From Ascarosepion bandense (Eukaryota; Mollusca; Cephalopoda; Sepiida; Sepiidae), in contig JBBBDQ010001278.1 of assembly GCA_037127315.1 (NCBI GenBank), positions 188,501 through 252,500 on the forward strand: a stretch of DNA of 64,000 nt, given 5' to 3'. Shown here piece after piece: positions 21,951 to 32,822 of this stretch (positions are counted from its first letter, which is position 1; each line of letters opens with the position of its first letter). Position numbers and translations under genes: made by a program. The notes under the pieces were generated by a model. That model was not told the DNA's origin and did not search any database. It worked only from the letters and a program-made list of their open reading frames with translations.

Positions 21951-22685
21951 ACGAAATATGACTTAATATGCTCAAGAGAACGTGAACAATATTTTTTCTT
22001 TATAGGATTCTACTCGATATAAAGTGAGGGATCGGTTTTTTTTGTTGTTATTAACTAATAAACTAATCACCCCAAGAATTACTATATGTAACAAAATCAG
22101 CCTCCCAAGATGGCCATGCAAAACAGAATTCTTCTGTTGGGTGATTTGGTCAGATTTTGGAAAGTGGGTCGGCCCGAGAGATATTTACTTTTCTCCCCCA
22201 ACTTGAGAGAGATGTGACACAAGGTCTTTTTTAATGTGGGGACCCTGAGCGTGTACACCCAGGTACTGGTCAAAACATTACCTATCCACTGCGGTGGATA
22301 GGTTCAAAACCGGTCTAAACTGGTCTTTATCTGGTCATTTCGGACCCCAGTCGGAAGAACGATTCAGCACCTTCTCAGGCTATTTTTATAATTATTCTGG
22401 ACATAAAGTGGGGGATCTGTTTTTAGTTATTAAGTAATAAACTGATCACCACAAGTATTACTGCATGTAGCAATATCAGTTCGATCAAGAAATCCGTCTA
22501 AATTAAAATTCTGATATTTGGTCAGATTTTAGGAAGAGAGTTGGACCGAGAACTAATCAGCACCTTGTCGGAGAATTTATATGATTATAATGGACATAAA
22601 GTGAGGGGTTGGTTTTCTCTTGTTATTAAGTAATAAAGTGATCCCTATAAGAAATAATGTTTGCTCAGATTTTGAAAAATGGGTT

Positions 22686-23515
22686 TGTTATAGTGGAACA
22701 TCCTGCCATCCCCGAGAATAAAATGCTCTACTTTATAAAAGACGGTAACGAGCGGCGCGACGATACAAAAAAGTCTTAGACGAAGGCATTCACTATTCGA
22801 TAGTCGATTCTGCTCCAACCCATGGCTTGCCTATATGTGTATTATTGTTAATTGTACCTTAGTACAATAAATCTGTATTTCTTATTCCTGGTGTAACGTT
22901 CCATTCTTCAACTGAAAAAGGTCTTAGGCGAAGGCATTCACTATTCGATAGTCGATTCCGCCCCAACCCGTGGCTTGCCTATATGTGTATTATTGTTAAT
23001 TGTACCTTAGTACAATAAATCTGTATTTCTTATTCCTGGTGTAACGTTCCATTCTTCAACTGAAAAAGGTCTTAGGCGAAGGCATTCACTATTCGATAGT
23101 CGATTCCGCTCCAACCCGTGGCTTGCCTATATGTGTATTATTGTTAATTGTACCTTAGTACAATAAATCTGTATTTCTTATTCCTGGTGTGGAGTTCCAT
23201 TCTTCAACTGAAAAAGGTCTTAAGCAAAGGCATTCACTATTCGATAGTCGATTCCGCTCCAACCCGTGGCTTGCCTATATGCCTATTATTGTTAATTCTA
23301 CCTTAGTACAATAAATCTGTATTTCTTATTCCTGGTGTGACGTTCCATTCTTCAACTGAAAAAGGTCTTAGGCGAAGGTATTCACTATTCGATAGTCGAT
23401 TCCGCTCCAACCCGTGGCTTGCCTATATGCGTATTATTGTTAATTCTACCTTAGTACAATAAATCTGTATTTCTTATTCCTGGTGTGGAGTTCCATTCTT
23501 CAACTGATCATTTTA
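22686..23515 (+). mobile_element. LTR-like unit with five internal 148-bp repeats
   Basis: It begins TGTTATAGTGGAAC, has a TATA-like TTTATAAAAGACGG near 22,733, and then five units starting GTCTTAGGCGAAGGCATTCA at 22,773, 22,921, 23,069, 23,217 and 23,365. Each unit has AATAAATCTGTATTTCTT (a poly(A) signal context) and ends GTTCCATTCTTCAACTG. TATA box followed by poly(A) signal is the U3-R-U5 order of an LTR. No partner LTR, tRNA-binding site or gag-pol is present, so it is either a solo LTR with an expanded R/U5 or a minisatellite. Confidence 0.55.
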
Positions 23516-23659
23516 TACTGTATTCCTTTTCGGGATATATCAGGTTTGGATCGAGATATATTTAGCATATCCTCAGAGAATTTATAAGTTTATACTGGAC
23601 ATAAAATCGGGTATCGGTCTGCTATTGTCATTAAATAATAAATAGATCAGACCATAACC

Positions 23660-23975
23660 GATTAAGTCAGTCAAATAGTTAAGTGCCATATGTGATACAC
23701 ACTTGGGCGATCATGTCTCGATAGAGGCATGACTGACTGGGCAGATGATTCTCCCATAGTAGGTTGTTATTACTTTCTGTGGTAGACTGGTTGCCAGCCA
23801 AGGCTATAGAATCCAATATTTTCTGTTATTTAACTCATAATTAGAGGGAAGAAACGGATTAATACCTTTCCCAAGAGTATTTACGCGGAAGTGAATGCAA
23901 GGAATTCAACTGGAATTCGAACTCGGCTTCCTCGATTTCTCGTTCGGAGTCAATATCCACTGCACCACAACGAGC
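23660..23975 (-). mobile_element. SINE-A, near full length
   Basis: All minus-strand blocks are present, with the A-box region GTTGTGGTGCAGTGGATAT and the B-box GAGTTCGAATTCCAG. It is inserted into the approximately 190-bp repeat family. Confidence 0.75.
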
Positions 23976-24371
23976 TCACTCAAAACAAAATTCTGTTGTT
24001 TCCATATTTGGTCAGAGAAGTGGATCAGGCCGAGAATTATTCCGCACCTTCTCGGAGCATTTATATGATTATGCTGGACAAAAACTGAGGGAGCGGTTCT
24101 CTGTTATTAAGTGGTAAACTGAACCTCCCAATAATTAATTGTTACATGCGAAAATCTATTGTATTGGTGTCGACCTGAGCAAGAGATTCTAAAAATATTC
24201 TTATTGATAATTTCGTCAAATTTTGAGAAAAGAGTCAGGCCAAGAACTGCTCAACATCTAGTTAGAGATTTTATAATAGTCACCAGGGCATAAAAGAGGG
24301 ATCAATTTGCTATTGTCAAGTCTCTTAAAAGCACAATTGAAAACTACCTAAACGTCGGGACTTAATATTTT

Positions 24372-25015
24372 GAATACGAGGGTCGTTCAATAAATAAGGT
24401 GAATTTTTCGGTATAAGGACTTCTATGAGGGTCATTCAATAAATAAGGTGAATTTTTCGATATAAGGATTTCTACGAGGGTCATTCAATAAATAAGGTGA
24501 ATTTTTTCGATATAAGGATTTCTACGAGGTTCATTCAATAAATAAGGTGAATTTTTCTGTATAAGGATTTCTACGAGGCTCATTCAATAAATAAGGTGAT
24601 TTTTTTTCGATATAAGGATTTCTACGAGGGTCATTCAATAAATAAGGTGAATTTTTCGATATAAGGACATCTACGAGGGACATTCAATAAATAAGGGGAT
24701 TTTTTCGATATAAGGACATCTACGAGGGACATTCAATAAATAAGGTGAATTTTTCGGTATAAGGATTTCTACGAGGGTCATTCAATAAATAAGGGGATTT
24801 TTTCGATATAAGGACATCTACGAGGGACATTCAATAAATAAGGTGAATTTTTCGGTGTAAGGACTTCTACGAGGGTCATTCAATAAATAAAGTGAATATT
24901 TCGGTATCAGGACTTCTACGAGGGACATTCAATAAATAAGGTGAATTTTTCGGTACAAGGATTTCTACGAGGGTCATTCAATAAATAAGGGGATTTTTTC
25001 GATATAAGGACTTTT
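24372..25015 (-). repeat. 49-bp tandem array, inverted relative to 18.4 kb
   Basis: About 13 units of the same 49-bp sequence, here in reverse complement (ACGAGGGTCATTCAATAAAT, AAGGTGAATTTTTCG, ATAAGGACTTCT). Several units carry a shared variant (AAGGGGATTTTTTCGATATA) absent from the other array, so the two arrays were amplified separately. The array joins a LINE-R copy at 25,016. Confidence 0.85.
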
Positions 25016-25321
25016 AATACACGTTTCCCTCTCCCTGGTGACTCTTAGCATGTTTTTTCCTGTTACACCACGCAACCCTTGTTCTGTCATCCACCTGATC
25101 AGGGCCTTCAAATATGTTATCCACTGCTTTCTCCTGTCACTTTTCCCCTCTATCTGGCCTGTTAGTATCAGGTTCTCCAAGCCCTCCTTCCTCATTGCAT
25201 GTCTCAGGAACTTCAGTTGTCTCTTCCTGATGCTCAGTATTAGTTTCCTTTTCGTTTCTATCTTTTCCAAAACCTCATCATTGCTCACATACTCGGTACA
25301 TGATATCGGCAGCATCCACAT
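25016..25321 (-). mobile_element. LINE-R C-terminal fragment
   Basis: A 115-residue minus-strand frame (24,974-25,321) encodes EYVSNDEVLEKIETKRKLIL, KRQLKFLRHAMRKEGLENLI, TGQIEGKSDRRKQWITYLKA and LIRWMTEQGLRGVTGKNML. Its 3' side is cut by the 49-bp array and its 5' side at 25,321. Confidence 0.8.
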
Positions 25322-25718
25322 ATAAAATTACTTATCGGGAATATTATCTAAATTTTAAATCAAAAGCTTGCTATGAAGTTGCTGGATTTAATACAAGAAT
25401 GCAACAAGGAGAGCGATCTTCGCTTCTTCTAGATAGTAAATATTTTTTTATCCAAAGTTTGGGACTCTTGAAAATACAAATTTTAAATCAAAATTTTTTA
25501 GTTTGCCATGAAGTTACTGGATGTAAAGGAACGACAAGGAAAGTGGTGTTCGCTTATTACATAGTAAATATTTTTCCTCCGTCGATGAAATGCACAAAAA
25601 GACATGATATGAGTTTGACATTAACAGACCGATAGGATAGATGACGTTGCCGTCTTGGTGAATGCTGTGAAGAGATGCCACTTGGCGAAAAAAAAAAAAA
25701 TTGACTCATTTACCCGGA
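25322..25718. other. No recognised feature
   Basis: Two partly repeated segments (AAATTTTAAATCAAAAGCTT..., AAATTTTAAATCAAAATTTT...) suggest an old direct duplication of about 120-130 bp. The 111-codon frame here has no recognisable domain. Confidence 0.4.
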
Positions 25719-25903
25719 TGTGTGTTGTGGTGCAGTGGATAATAAATAGCAAGATAGATTGGGTTTATAGCCTTGGTTGGCAAATAGTCTACTTCAAAAA
25801 GTAATAGAAACCTGCTTCGGGAAAATTTTCTGTTCAATCAGTCACATCTCTTTCGAGACGTGATCGTCTAAGCGTGTATTACATATGGTACTTGACTGAC
25901 TGA
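25719..25903 (+). mobile_element. SINE-A, internally deleted
   Basis: The A-box region (GTGTTGTGGTGCAGTGGAT) joins directly to GATAGATTGGGTTTATAGCC, so the B-box and first core block are deleted. The 3' part continues to TTGACTGACTGACC. Confidence 0.7.
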
Positions 25904-26860
25904 CCGGAACTACGATGTTATGAAAAGGGTCTGAGTGGGAATAATGGAAGGCTGAGTCAGTAGAGCTTGAGTATAGCTTTATTCTACGGAAACGGTAGCA
26001 AAACCGGTAGAAGGAAATGGTTAACTGTATCGTTGAGAGAGGAAGACAAAACCAAAGGAAAATCATTAGGTCCCGAAAAGAGTTCTTTTATTAGTTTTAC
26101 CATATACGATAAGGCTGAATTTTTTTAAAAAATAAATTTTATAATTTTTATAAATTTCAATTTAAATGTAGGTTTATAATTATTTAAATTAATTTAATTA
26201 AATTTAAATATATATGTCAGTTTCCCACCACCCCAAATAAATTTTTTTCTAAAAACCTTTGTCTAATAATTTCATATCCATTTAAAAACGCTAGTTTTGT
26301 TAACACGTCCCTAGCGTCTCTACGTGTATGAAATTTTTCTTTTCTTTATTTTTCTTCCTTTTCTTTTTCTTTCCTTTTCTTTCCATTTTGTTTTAGCCCA
26401 TTTCCCTGCCAAACACCACTTCCCTTTCCCCCTTTTTAGAGATAGACAAAGCCAAATTTTTCGCTTGCAACTCAATCAAAAAGTAATGTTGTCCAAAATC
26501 TAAAAATAGACATTGATTGCTACCTACTTATTAATCCCACCTATCTAGTTTTTTTTCTGTGACGTAAATTTTTGAAATTTTTGAACTTCCGCCGGTAAAT
26601 TCTTATTTTATTTTGAGTATAAGTTGCCGATGATACGTGAAATCTCTCTTAAGGATTTCATGTAGAAATGATCATACAATGGTTTTGAACTTCTAAATTT
26701 TTTGTTTTTTTGTTTTTTTAATCATATTTTGCCTAATTTTTGCTTGATTTTAAAACTTTATGCCTAATTGAAGGATTGATTTTGTTTTCTTAGAAATATC
26801 ATTGCCTGGACTTTAAGTTAAAACTTAGCAATTCAACGTTTTCTCTTTTTTTTTTCAATT
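25904..26860. other. No recognised feature
   Basis: Very A+T-rich sequence with homopolymer runs. No coding, terminal repeats or RNA boxes recognised. Confidence 0.5.
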
Positions 26861-26861
26861 G

Positions 26862-27060
26862 GAGCGGATGGACTAAACTATCGCCCGGTTCACACTCCCC
26901 CCACATCTATTGAACAGGTGAAGAGGCTCATCCCTTGTTTCCTGTTTAGGATGCGGTTTCCGGTTTTCTCTTTTCCAATCTTTTCACTCTTATTTTTTTT
27001 TCAATTGGAGTAGGTAGATTAAACTATCGCCCGGTTCACACTCCACCCACATCTATTTTA
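26862..27060 (+). mobile_element. Two SINE-D copies in tandem, both 3'-incomplete
   Basis: The first begins GGAGCGGATGGACTAAAC and runs to TTTTCACTCTTATT. The second starts at about 27,006 with GGAGTAGGTAGATTAAAC and stops at CCCACATCTATTT. Both have the B-box-like GGTTCACACTCC. The same tandem arrangement occurs at 43,213-43,600. Confidence 0.6.
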
Positions 27061-27837
27061 TTATATATATGTATATATATATATTTGAAGGGTGGTCCCA
27101 AGTGTATTCATCTGACTGTAAATCACAGAATGGATCTAGTTGACCCGGAAACATCAGTTCACAGACAAAAAACTCAAAAATACCTTTCGGAAGACCAAAA
27201 TAAAGATTAAGTCCCTGTTCTGAACTCATCGGGACTCATCGCAGCAGGATAGACTTTTATTTGTGCGTGAGTTCCTTTCGAAATTTAAGGCAAAAAATCA
27301 CAATGAATACATTTTTGAATAAATTTTAAAGGACATTTCTGAAGTTTGATATGAATTTTAAAAATATAAATTCATTTTTTTATTATTTTGGGGGTGAAAT
27401 ATATTAAAAAAACTTAAAAAAGAGAAATATCATTTAGTAATAAAGTGATCCCGCCCAATCGTTATTAGATATATGTGGATTGTAAGGTTCCCGGCCAGAA
27501 AAAAAAAAGAGATTAAAAAAATAATTTGATGTTTGGTAACTTCAATATAAATTCTTGAGATGTTTTTCTGATTGGGAACTTTTCAGCACCTAAAAAAGTA
27601 CGTCCATTTTTTTTTTTTTATAAGGAAATCGACACCCTTAAAAAGTAATTAAAATGTTAATAATTTTTCACAAGTGACCCCAAGTGGAACATGTTTTACG
27701 TCCGCTACTTAGCACTAATTTTGGTGTGAGTTTGCGGTGGAAAGATCGAATTAATAGTAAATTGACAATCAAATTTTGAAAAGATTTAAATTATTTTTTT
27801 AGATTTTCAAATTTGTTATTATTAGTATCATTTTTAT
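27061..27837. other. No recognised feature
   Basis: A TA tract near 27,061-27,085 and then A+T-rich sequence with short frames only. Confidence 0.5.
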
Positions 27838-29071
27838 AATTATTATTATTATTATTATTATTTCATTTTTCATCATATTTCTATTTCTGCTGCGGTCGCA
27901 CTACCAACCAAGTCTGCGGGAAGACCTAAGGCAGGTCGTGGTGTGCTGTTATGGCTCCATTTCATGTTTTTTCTATCTCCCCTAACATCTCTTGCGTTAC
28001 ATAGACAAAGTTTTCCTAACTGTGTGGTTTGTACTTAACAAGACAATTTTTCTCTTAAACTGGGTTTTCCAGGGATTCTTTTAATGTGTAGTTTTGTTCC
28101 ATTTTTTTATCATTCCAAGTGCACCTAATATCACTGGTACTATTATTGTTTTCAATTTCCACATTTTTTCTATTTCAATTTCCAGATCTTTATATTTTGA
28201 CAGTTTTTCGAATTCCTTAGTTGCTATGTTACAATCCACTGGACAAGCCATATCAATTAATAGGCAAGTTTTTTCTTTCTGTTTTTTAACAATAATGTCC
28301 GGTCTATTTTCTTCAATTTTTCTGTCTGTGTAGATGGTGTAATCCCATAGAATGGTGACATCTTCTATTTCTGTAACCTGTGCTGGGTGATGTTCATATC
28401 AGTGTTTGTTTACATATTTTCCATAGTGTTTGCACATTGTCCAATGTAAATATTGCCCAACTCTATCGTGACGATTTTTATATTCATTTGGGGCAAGTAC
28501 AGAACATCCTGAGATTAGATGGTCTATTGTTTCTTGATATTTATCACAGAACCTGCATTTGGGATACACATTATTATGTATAATTGCCTGAAAGTTCCTA
28601 GCGAAAAGACTTTGGTCTTGTGCTTCAAGAATAAAGCCTTCAGTCTCAGACTTTAATCCAGACGATGAGTATTAACTTTATCAACATTGGATTTATTGGC
28701 ACGTTCTGCATATTAGACATGCAGAGGTTTGTCTTGCCAGCGTTGTTTCATCTGTTCAAGAGCTTTATCCTTGAATTTCATTTTCATGTATTTTGCCGCA
28801 ATAGTTGGTTCTTGGCTTCTGTTTTGCTTTTCTGCAGAATCTACTAACTGTAAATATTGTTTGTGTTTACTTCCTTCTTTTATTATTGAATATTTTTTCT
28901 TTCTGTTTTTATGTTTTTTGACTAATTGCATCAATCAGTCCTTTGTTGTTTCTATGTATGTTAGTAAGCCAATAGTTGTTGTCTTGTATGACAATTCTAA
29001 CTGAATAAGACCTCTTCCACCTTCTTTACGGGGTATGTATAGACAGTCTACATCAGCCTTTATAATTATTA

Positions 29072-29105
<34 letters not shown>
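27838..29105 (-). pseudogene. LINE-like retroelement C-terminal region, badly decayed
   Basis: Minus-strand reading from 29,060 gives LYIPRKEGGRGLIQLE, then VKKHKNRKKKYSIIKEG (open at 28,713-28,934), DRTLL and LIDMACPVDCNIATKEFEKL. It ends with SKYKDLEIEIEKMWKLKT and VPVILGALGMIKKWNKT near 28,100-28,200. Multiple stops and frameshifts break it. The order resembles the C-terminal part of non-LTR retrotransposon polyproteins common in marine invertebrates. I cannot name the clade. ATT tracts lie at both ends (27,838-27,862 and 29,064-29,105). The piece at 4,824-4,910 is a relative. Confidence 0.6.
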
Positions 29106-29106
<1 letters not shown>

Positions 29107-29117
29107 GCTATTAGATG

Positions 29118-29118
29118 C

Positions 29119-29155
<37 letters not shown>
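29118..29155. repeat. GA microsatellite
   Basis: An approximately 36-bp GA tract next to the ATT tract at the 5' side of the decayed LINE. Confidence 0.9.
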
Positions 29156-29376
29156 CAGCAGACGAACAAAATTAAACCTCTGTACAAGCATATAAAGCAC
29201 AATGTAACTCCACGAGTTGGATCGTGTCGTCAAAATATTTATATCGATCCAACGTCTAAAATGACGGCAACATATATATTGACATACTCACTATTGATTA
29301 TCTTACATTAGGACAAAAGGAAAAAGGAAAAAATACAAACTCCTGAGCATTATAGGAGGAAAAAAATATATATATA

Positions 29377-30240
29377 AGTACTGGGCAAAAGTATTAGGAC
29401 AAAAACTATTTTATCTTTTATGAGACATCAAAATAAAGTTTAAAATCACCCCTGTTCAAACACGTTTGCACACTACCGGTAGTGTGCAAAAGTATTAGGA
29501 CAGGGGGAGATTTTCCTAAAAACCTCACTGAAATTCAAATGCAGGATGAAAAGCCAAGTATATTGCTAATAAAAATTGATCATTTAAAACTAGGTGTAAA
29601 AGAAATGTGTTAAAAAAAGTTATATTTAATTTTTCCTATTTTTCTATAAAACAAGTTATTTTGAAACCATTACACTACCTCGAGGTACCCCACAAACACG
29701 TTTGCACACTACCGGTAGTGTGCAAAAGTATTAGGACAGGGGGAGATTTTCCTAAAAACCTCACTGAAATTCAAATGCAGGATGAAAAGCCAAGTATATT
29801 GCTAATAAAAATTGATCATTTAAAACTAGGTGTAAAAGAAATGTGTTTAAAAAAGTTATATTTAATTTTTCCTATTTTTCTATAAAACAAGTTATTTTGA
29901 AACTACTCTATTGAACATCTATGGGATATTTTGAATAAAAAATAAATCTAATGTTACTTTGCAAGACACACTTTGGGAACAAATACAAGCTGCTTGGCAG
30001 GAGATACCATTAGATACACTGAAGAAGCTTGCGATGTCAATGTCTGACAGAATGAAGGTTGTGATCAAAGCAAAAAGCTATTATACTAAGTATTAAATTT
30101 ATTTTGTAACAAGTATTTTTCTTGTTAATGCATTTGTTAAGTAAATCAAATAAAATTACTTTAATTAAATTTATTTTCTGTCAATATACATCATAAAAGA
30201 TAAAATTGTTCTTGTATTAATACTTTTAAACAGTACTGTG
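29377..30240 (+). mobile_element. Tc1-like transposon remnant with internal duplication
   Basis: The left end AGTACTGGGCAAAAGTATTAGG and right end CTTTTAAACAGTACTG are inverted Tc1-type termini. A segment of about 200 bp (CACGTTTGCACACTACCGG to CAAGTTATTTTGAAAC) occurs twice, at about 29,460-29,665 and 29,695-29,905. At about 29,906-30,094 the plus strand reads EHLWDILNKK, stop, then LQDTLWEQIQAAWQEIPLD and LKKLAMSMSDRMKVVIKAK, the C-terminal end of a Tc1 transposase. Most of the transposase is deleted. Confidence 0.7.
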
Positions 30241-30326
30241 TATATATATATATATATATTCTTCACTACTTGACAAAACTGTTAAAGAGTAAACAGGCGG
30301 CAAAACTTTCGCGTGCGACAGAATGG

Positions 30327-30395
<69 letters not shown>
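30241..30395. repeat. TA and TG microsatellites
   Basis: A short TA tract adjoins the Tc1 right end. A TA tract followed by TG dinucleotides lies at about 30,331-30,393. Confidence 0.9.
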
Positions 30396-30396
<1 letters not shown>

Positions 30397-30539
30397 TGAT
30401 TTGTTTGAACATTATTTTTTATCGATATTCGTATTTAAGTAGATATTCTGTTTATAATCACATAGTATGATATATTTATTTCTACCGGCCCGATTATTGG
30501 CGATAATTTTTTACGAAAAATGACTGACCTATGCGGAAT

Positions 30540-30690
30540 CTGACCAACACAAACACTCTCCTATGGTGATTTTCTGAGCGCAGCTAAGATGTGGCAAAGT
30601 ATGGGACACCCAGTGAGGATCTAACTCACTACTCATTGGTTCTAGCGAGACAAGCTTGCAAACCATTACACTACCTCGAGGTACCCCACA
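30540..30690 (-). mobile_element. SINE-C copy
   Basis: On the minus strand it shows GAGGTAGTGTAATGGTTTGC, a good tRNA A-box, then a degenerate B-box (GAGTTAGATCCTCACTGGGTG) and GCTCAGAAAATCACC. It lies directly upstream of the 5S-tRNA composite SINE in the opposite orientation. Confidence 0.6.
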
Positions 30691-30713
30691 AGCACTCTAT
30701 GAAGGATTGTTGC

Positions 30714-30965
30714 TGCTTACGGCCAATTCACGTTGAAACACCGGTTCCCTTATGATCACCGAAGTTAAGCAACGTCTAGCCTGGTCAGGTCTTAGATGGG
30801 TGACCGCTTGAGAATACCAGGTACTGAATGCTTGGATGTGCGGGTGGTGAAATGGATAATGTCTCGGAATGGTTAAACGTTTAGCTGAGTACCGATTCTA
30901 GTAGGGTTTGTTATTGTCACTTCTGCGCAAGTACCCATGGGGAAGGTAAGAACCCACTTTTTCTC
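30714..30965 (+). mobile_element. 5S rRNA-tRNA composite SINE
   Basis: Positions 30,714-30,836 align with full-length animal 5S rRNA: GCTTACGGCC start, GATCACCGAAGTTAAGCAAC (A-block), CTTAGATGGGTGACCGCTTG and GAATACCAGGT (C-block). A tRNA-like unit follows immediately (GTGGTGAAATGGATAATG as A-box, GAGTACCGATTCTAG as B-box). Then comes the SINE-A core (CTGCGCAAGTACCCATGGGG). The length and promoter blocks fit a 5S-derived Pol III head. Substitutions and the fused tail argue against a working 5S gene. Chimeric 5S/tRNA heads are known from vertebrate AmnSINE1, and this would be a mollusc parallel. Confidence 0.7.
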
Positions 30966-31145
30966 TCCCATCTATGGGTTAATTAGTAAAACGTGTATTA
31001 TTAAAATCGTTATTATATTTAAAAAAAACGCAGATATAATATGGGTTTTTAAAAAATCTGGGACTAATTTTAATTTTATTGGATTTTAGCGACATATAAA
31101 CCTCTATAAGTTATTTAATGCAGAAAATTAAAGGCATTAAATAAC

Positions 31146-31330
31146 CCATAAAGGATGTGTACTATGGTGCAGTAGTAGAGTTTGTCATATTTACTTCTGA
31201 GCGCAGCTTAGATGTGGCACAAGACAGAAAGCATGGGACACCCAGTGAGAATCAAACTCACTACTCAGTTTTAACTGGTTCTAGCGAGACAAGATTGCTA
31301 ACCATTACACCATTTCGTGGTGTCCAACCA
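31146..31330 (-). mobile_element. SINE-C copy
   Basis: The minus strand starts ACCACGAAATGGTGTAATGG, followed by TTAGCAATC (tRNA A-box), with GAGTTTGATTCTCACTGGG as B-box and GCTGCGCTCAGAAGTAAAT downstream. It resembles the copy at 30,540. A fragment of the A-box end is also embedded in the Tc1 remnant at about 29,665-29,695. Confidence 0.65.
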
Positions 31331-31377
31331 GGCATATAAGTTATGTTTTACTGATTTTTTTTTTTCAGTTTAAATGG

Positions 31378-31972
31378 TGGAAATTTTTTTCTACTGCCAC
31401 TGTTGCGCAGGGGGTTACATAGGGGAAAGTGATGAGAAAGTGGGGGTTAGTTATAGGAAATGTCAGGAGGAGGGAAATAGACGGATGAGGATACCGAGGA
31501 TGGGGGTAGAGTAGATGGAAAAAGAGCTTGTGAGAATGGATGCGAGTTAGTGTGATAGGAGGTGTTTATTGACCTTACATTTAAATTCCTGGAGATTGTA
31601 GTTGTCGGGGAAGCAAGTATATGGAAGGGAATTCCACAGGTGGGAAGTGCGTGAAAAGAAGCTGTTAGAGTAGAAATTGCGGTCACACTTTATCGGTTTC
31701 ACTGGGACCTAGTTGCCAATCTAGTAGCTCGTGTAAATTCATACCTAGGGGGCACCAGTGATCAAAGTTCATTGGAGCAGAATCCGTGAAAGTATTTATA
31801 GAAAAGGCACAGGGAAGCTACGTCACGCCGGTGAGAGAGCGACTGCCGCCGAGCCGCCAAGTCAGTATCAATCACATTACAGATTCTCCGTTGGATTTTG
31901 TCAAGAACCCCGAGGTGAATAGCAGGGGCACCCGACCAGATGTGGCAGCAGCACTCAATACACGGGCGATGA
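31378..31972 (-). mobile_element. LINE-J 3' half, degenerate
   Basis: The minus strand encodes CIECCCHIWSGAPAIHLGVL, DKIQRRICNVIDTDLAARRQ, SLSHRRDVASLCLFYKYFHG (31,762-31,972). A broken C-terminus and a 3' UTR follow, ending at the complement of a GGGG-poor, T-rich tail. It is 5'-truncated. Confidence 0.75.
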
Positions 31973-32786
31973 AATACGACAATAAAACGAAAGAAATTTT
32001 CGGTACAGCTTATATTTGTAAGTTTAATCTTTATAGAAGGGGACAGTAACCAGTTTCCCAATTTTGGAAATATTGAAAATGACATCTGCACTAATGCATC
32101 TAGCGTTAATGGAGCAAAGCCAAAAATGACTGGAAGAGTTTTAATGGAATATTATTCAGCGATAGAGAAAAAACATTTGGCAGTGAAACATTTTAAAATA
32201 TTCCGTTTCGAATTTCATGAGAACTGTAGATGGTTGAGTAGAACCTCGCATTTCTATTTATTCTCTGAGAAAGGCCTCAATAGCCGATCTCTGTCTATTT
32301 ATAGAAATTATATTCAGCGTAAATTTTATGCTGGTTATACTCATAAGAAGTCTCACGGTATTTTTTTTAAAATCTGAATTTTCTGATGAATCATAATGAA
32401 TGAAATAAGTTCATATAGAGTTCAACCAATGACCGTGGAAATTCTCTTATCGGATCGTTAGACATTTGAACTTAACAACTTTAGCAAAATATTGCAATAA
32501 CAATCATGTGTATGCATGGAGGCAATCATTTAAAGTAGTAAGATATTAAAATGAAAAAAATTAAAATTTACAAGTTTTTCCATTTCACTGAAGCAGACGT
32601 TAAACACATGGAAACGTTTTTGCATAAACTCTTTCCTCTCTCACTATCTTTCTCAATAAAATCAAACAGCATCTTTTACATGTCTTTTTTCTCATTCCTC
32701 GCGTTCATAATGGAATGCTCTATGATTTATAAGATTTGGCAGTACGCGTTCCTAACAAAGGAGCACAGAGAATTACACACACACAC

Positions 32787-32819
<33 letters not shown>
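31973..32819. other. No recognised feature, ending in AC/TA microsatellite
   Basis: Frames of 83-90 codons here have no recognisable domain. AC then TA repeats occupy about 32,776-32,819. Confidence 0.45.

Positions 32820-32822
<3 letters not shown>

Larger units (their letters stand above)
22000..24300. repeat. Dispersed/tandem repeat of about 190 bp, interrupted
   Basis: The word GGACATAAAGTGAGGGATCGG recurs in variants at about 22,016, 22,399, 22,591, 23,597, 24,075 and 24,287. Each is followed by TAAACTGATC and ATATTTGGTCAGATTTT-like words and GAGAATTATTCAGCACCTT. Two adjacent units are 192 bp apart. The series is interrupted by the LTR-like block at 22,686-23,515 and by a SINE-A at 23,660-23,975. 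Confidence 0.65.

Noticed and set aside
18370..25015. Regular short repeats that could suggest a CRISPR array
   Set aside because: The 49-bp units are contiguous with no unique spacers, and this is a eukaryotic repeat landscape.
25300..25635. 111-codon plus-strand frame as a gene
   Set aside because: It has no recognisable domain, overlaps an old internal duplication, and starts inside LINE-R sequence on the other strand.
30714..30836. A functional 5S rRNA gene
   Set aside because: It has many substitutions, no T-run terminator directly after it, and continues into a tRNA-like SINE body.
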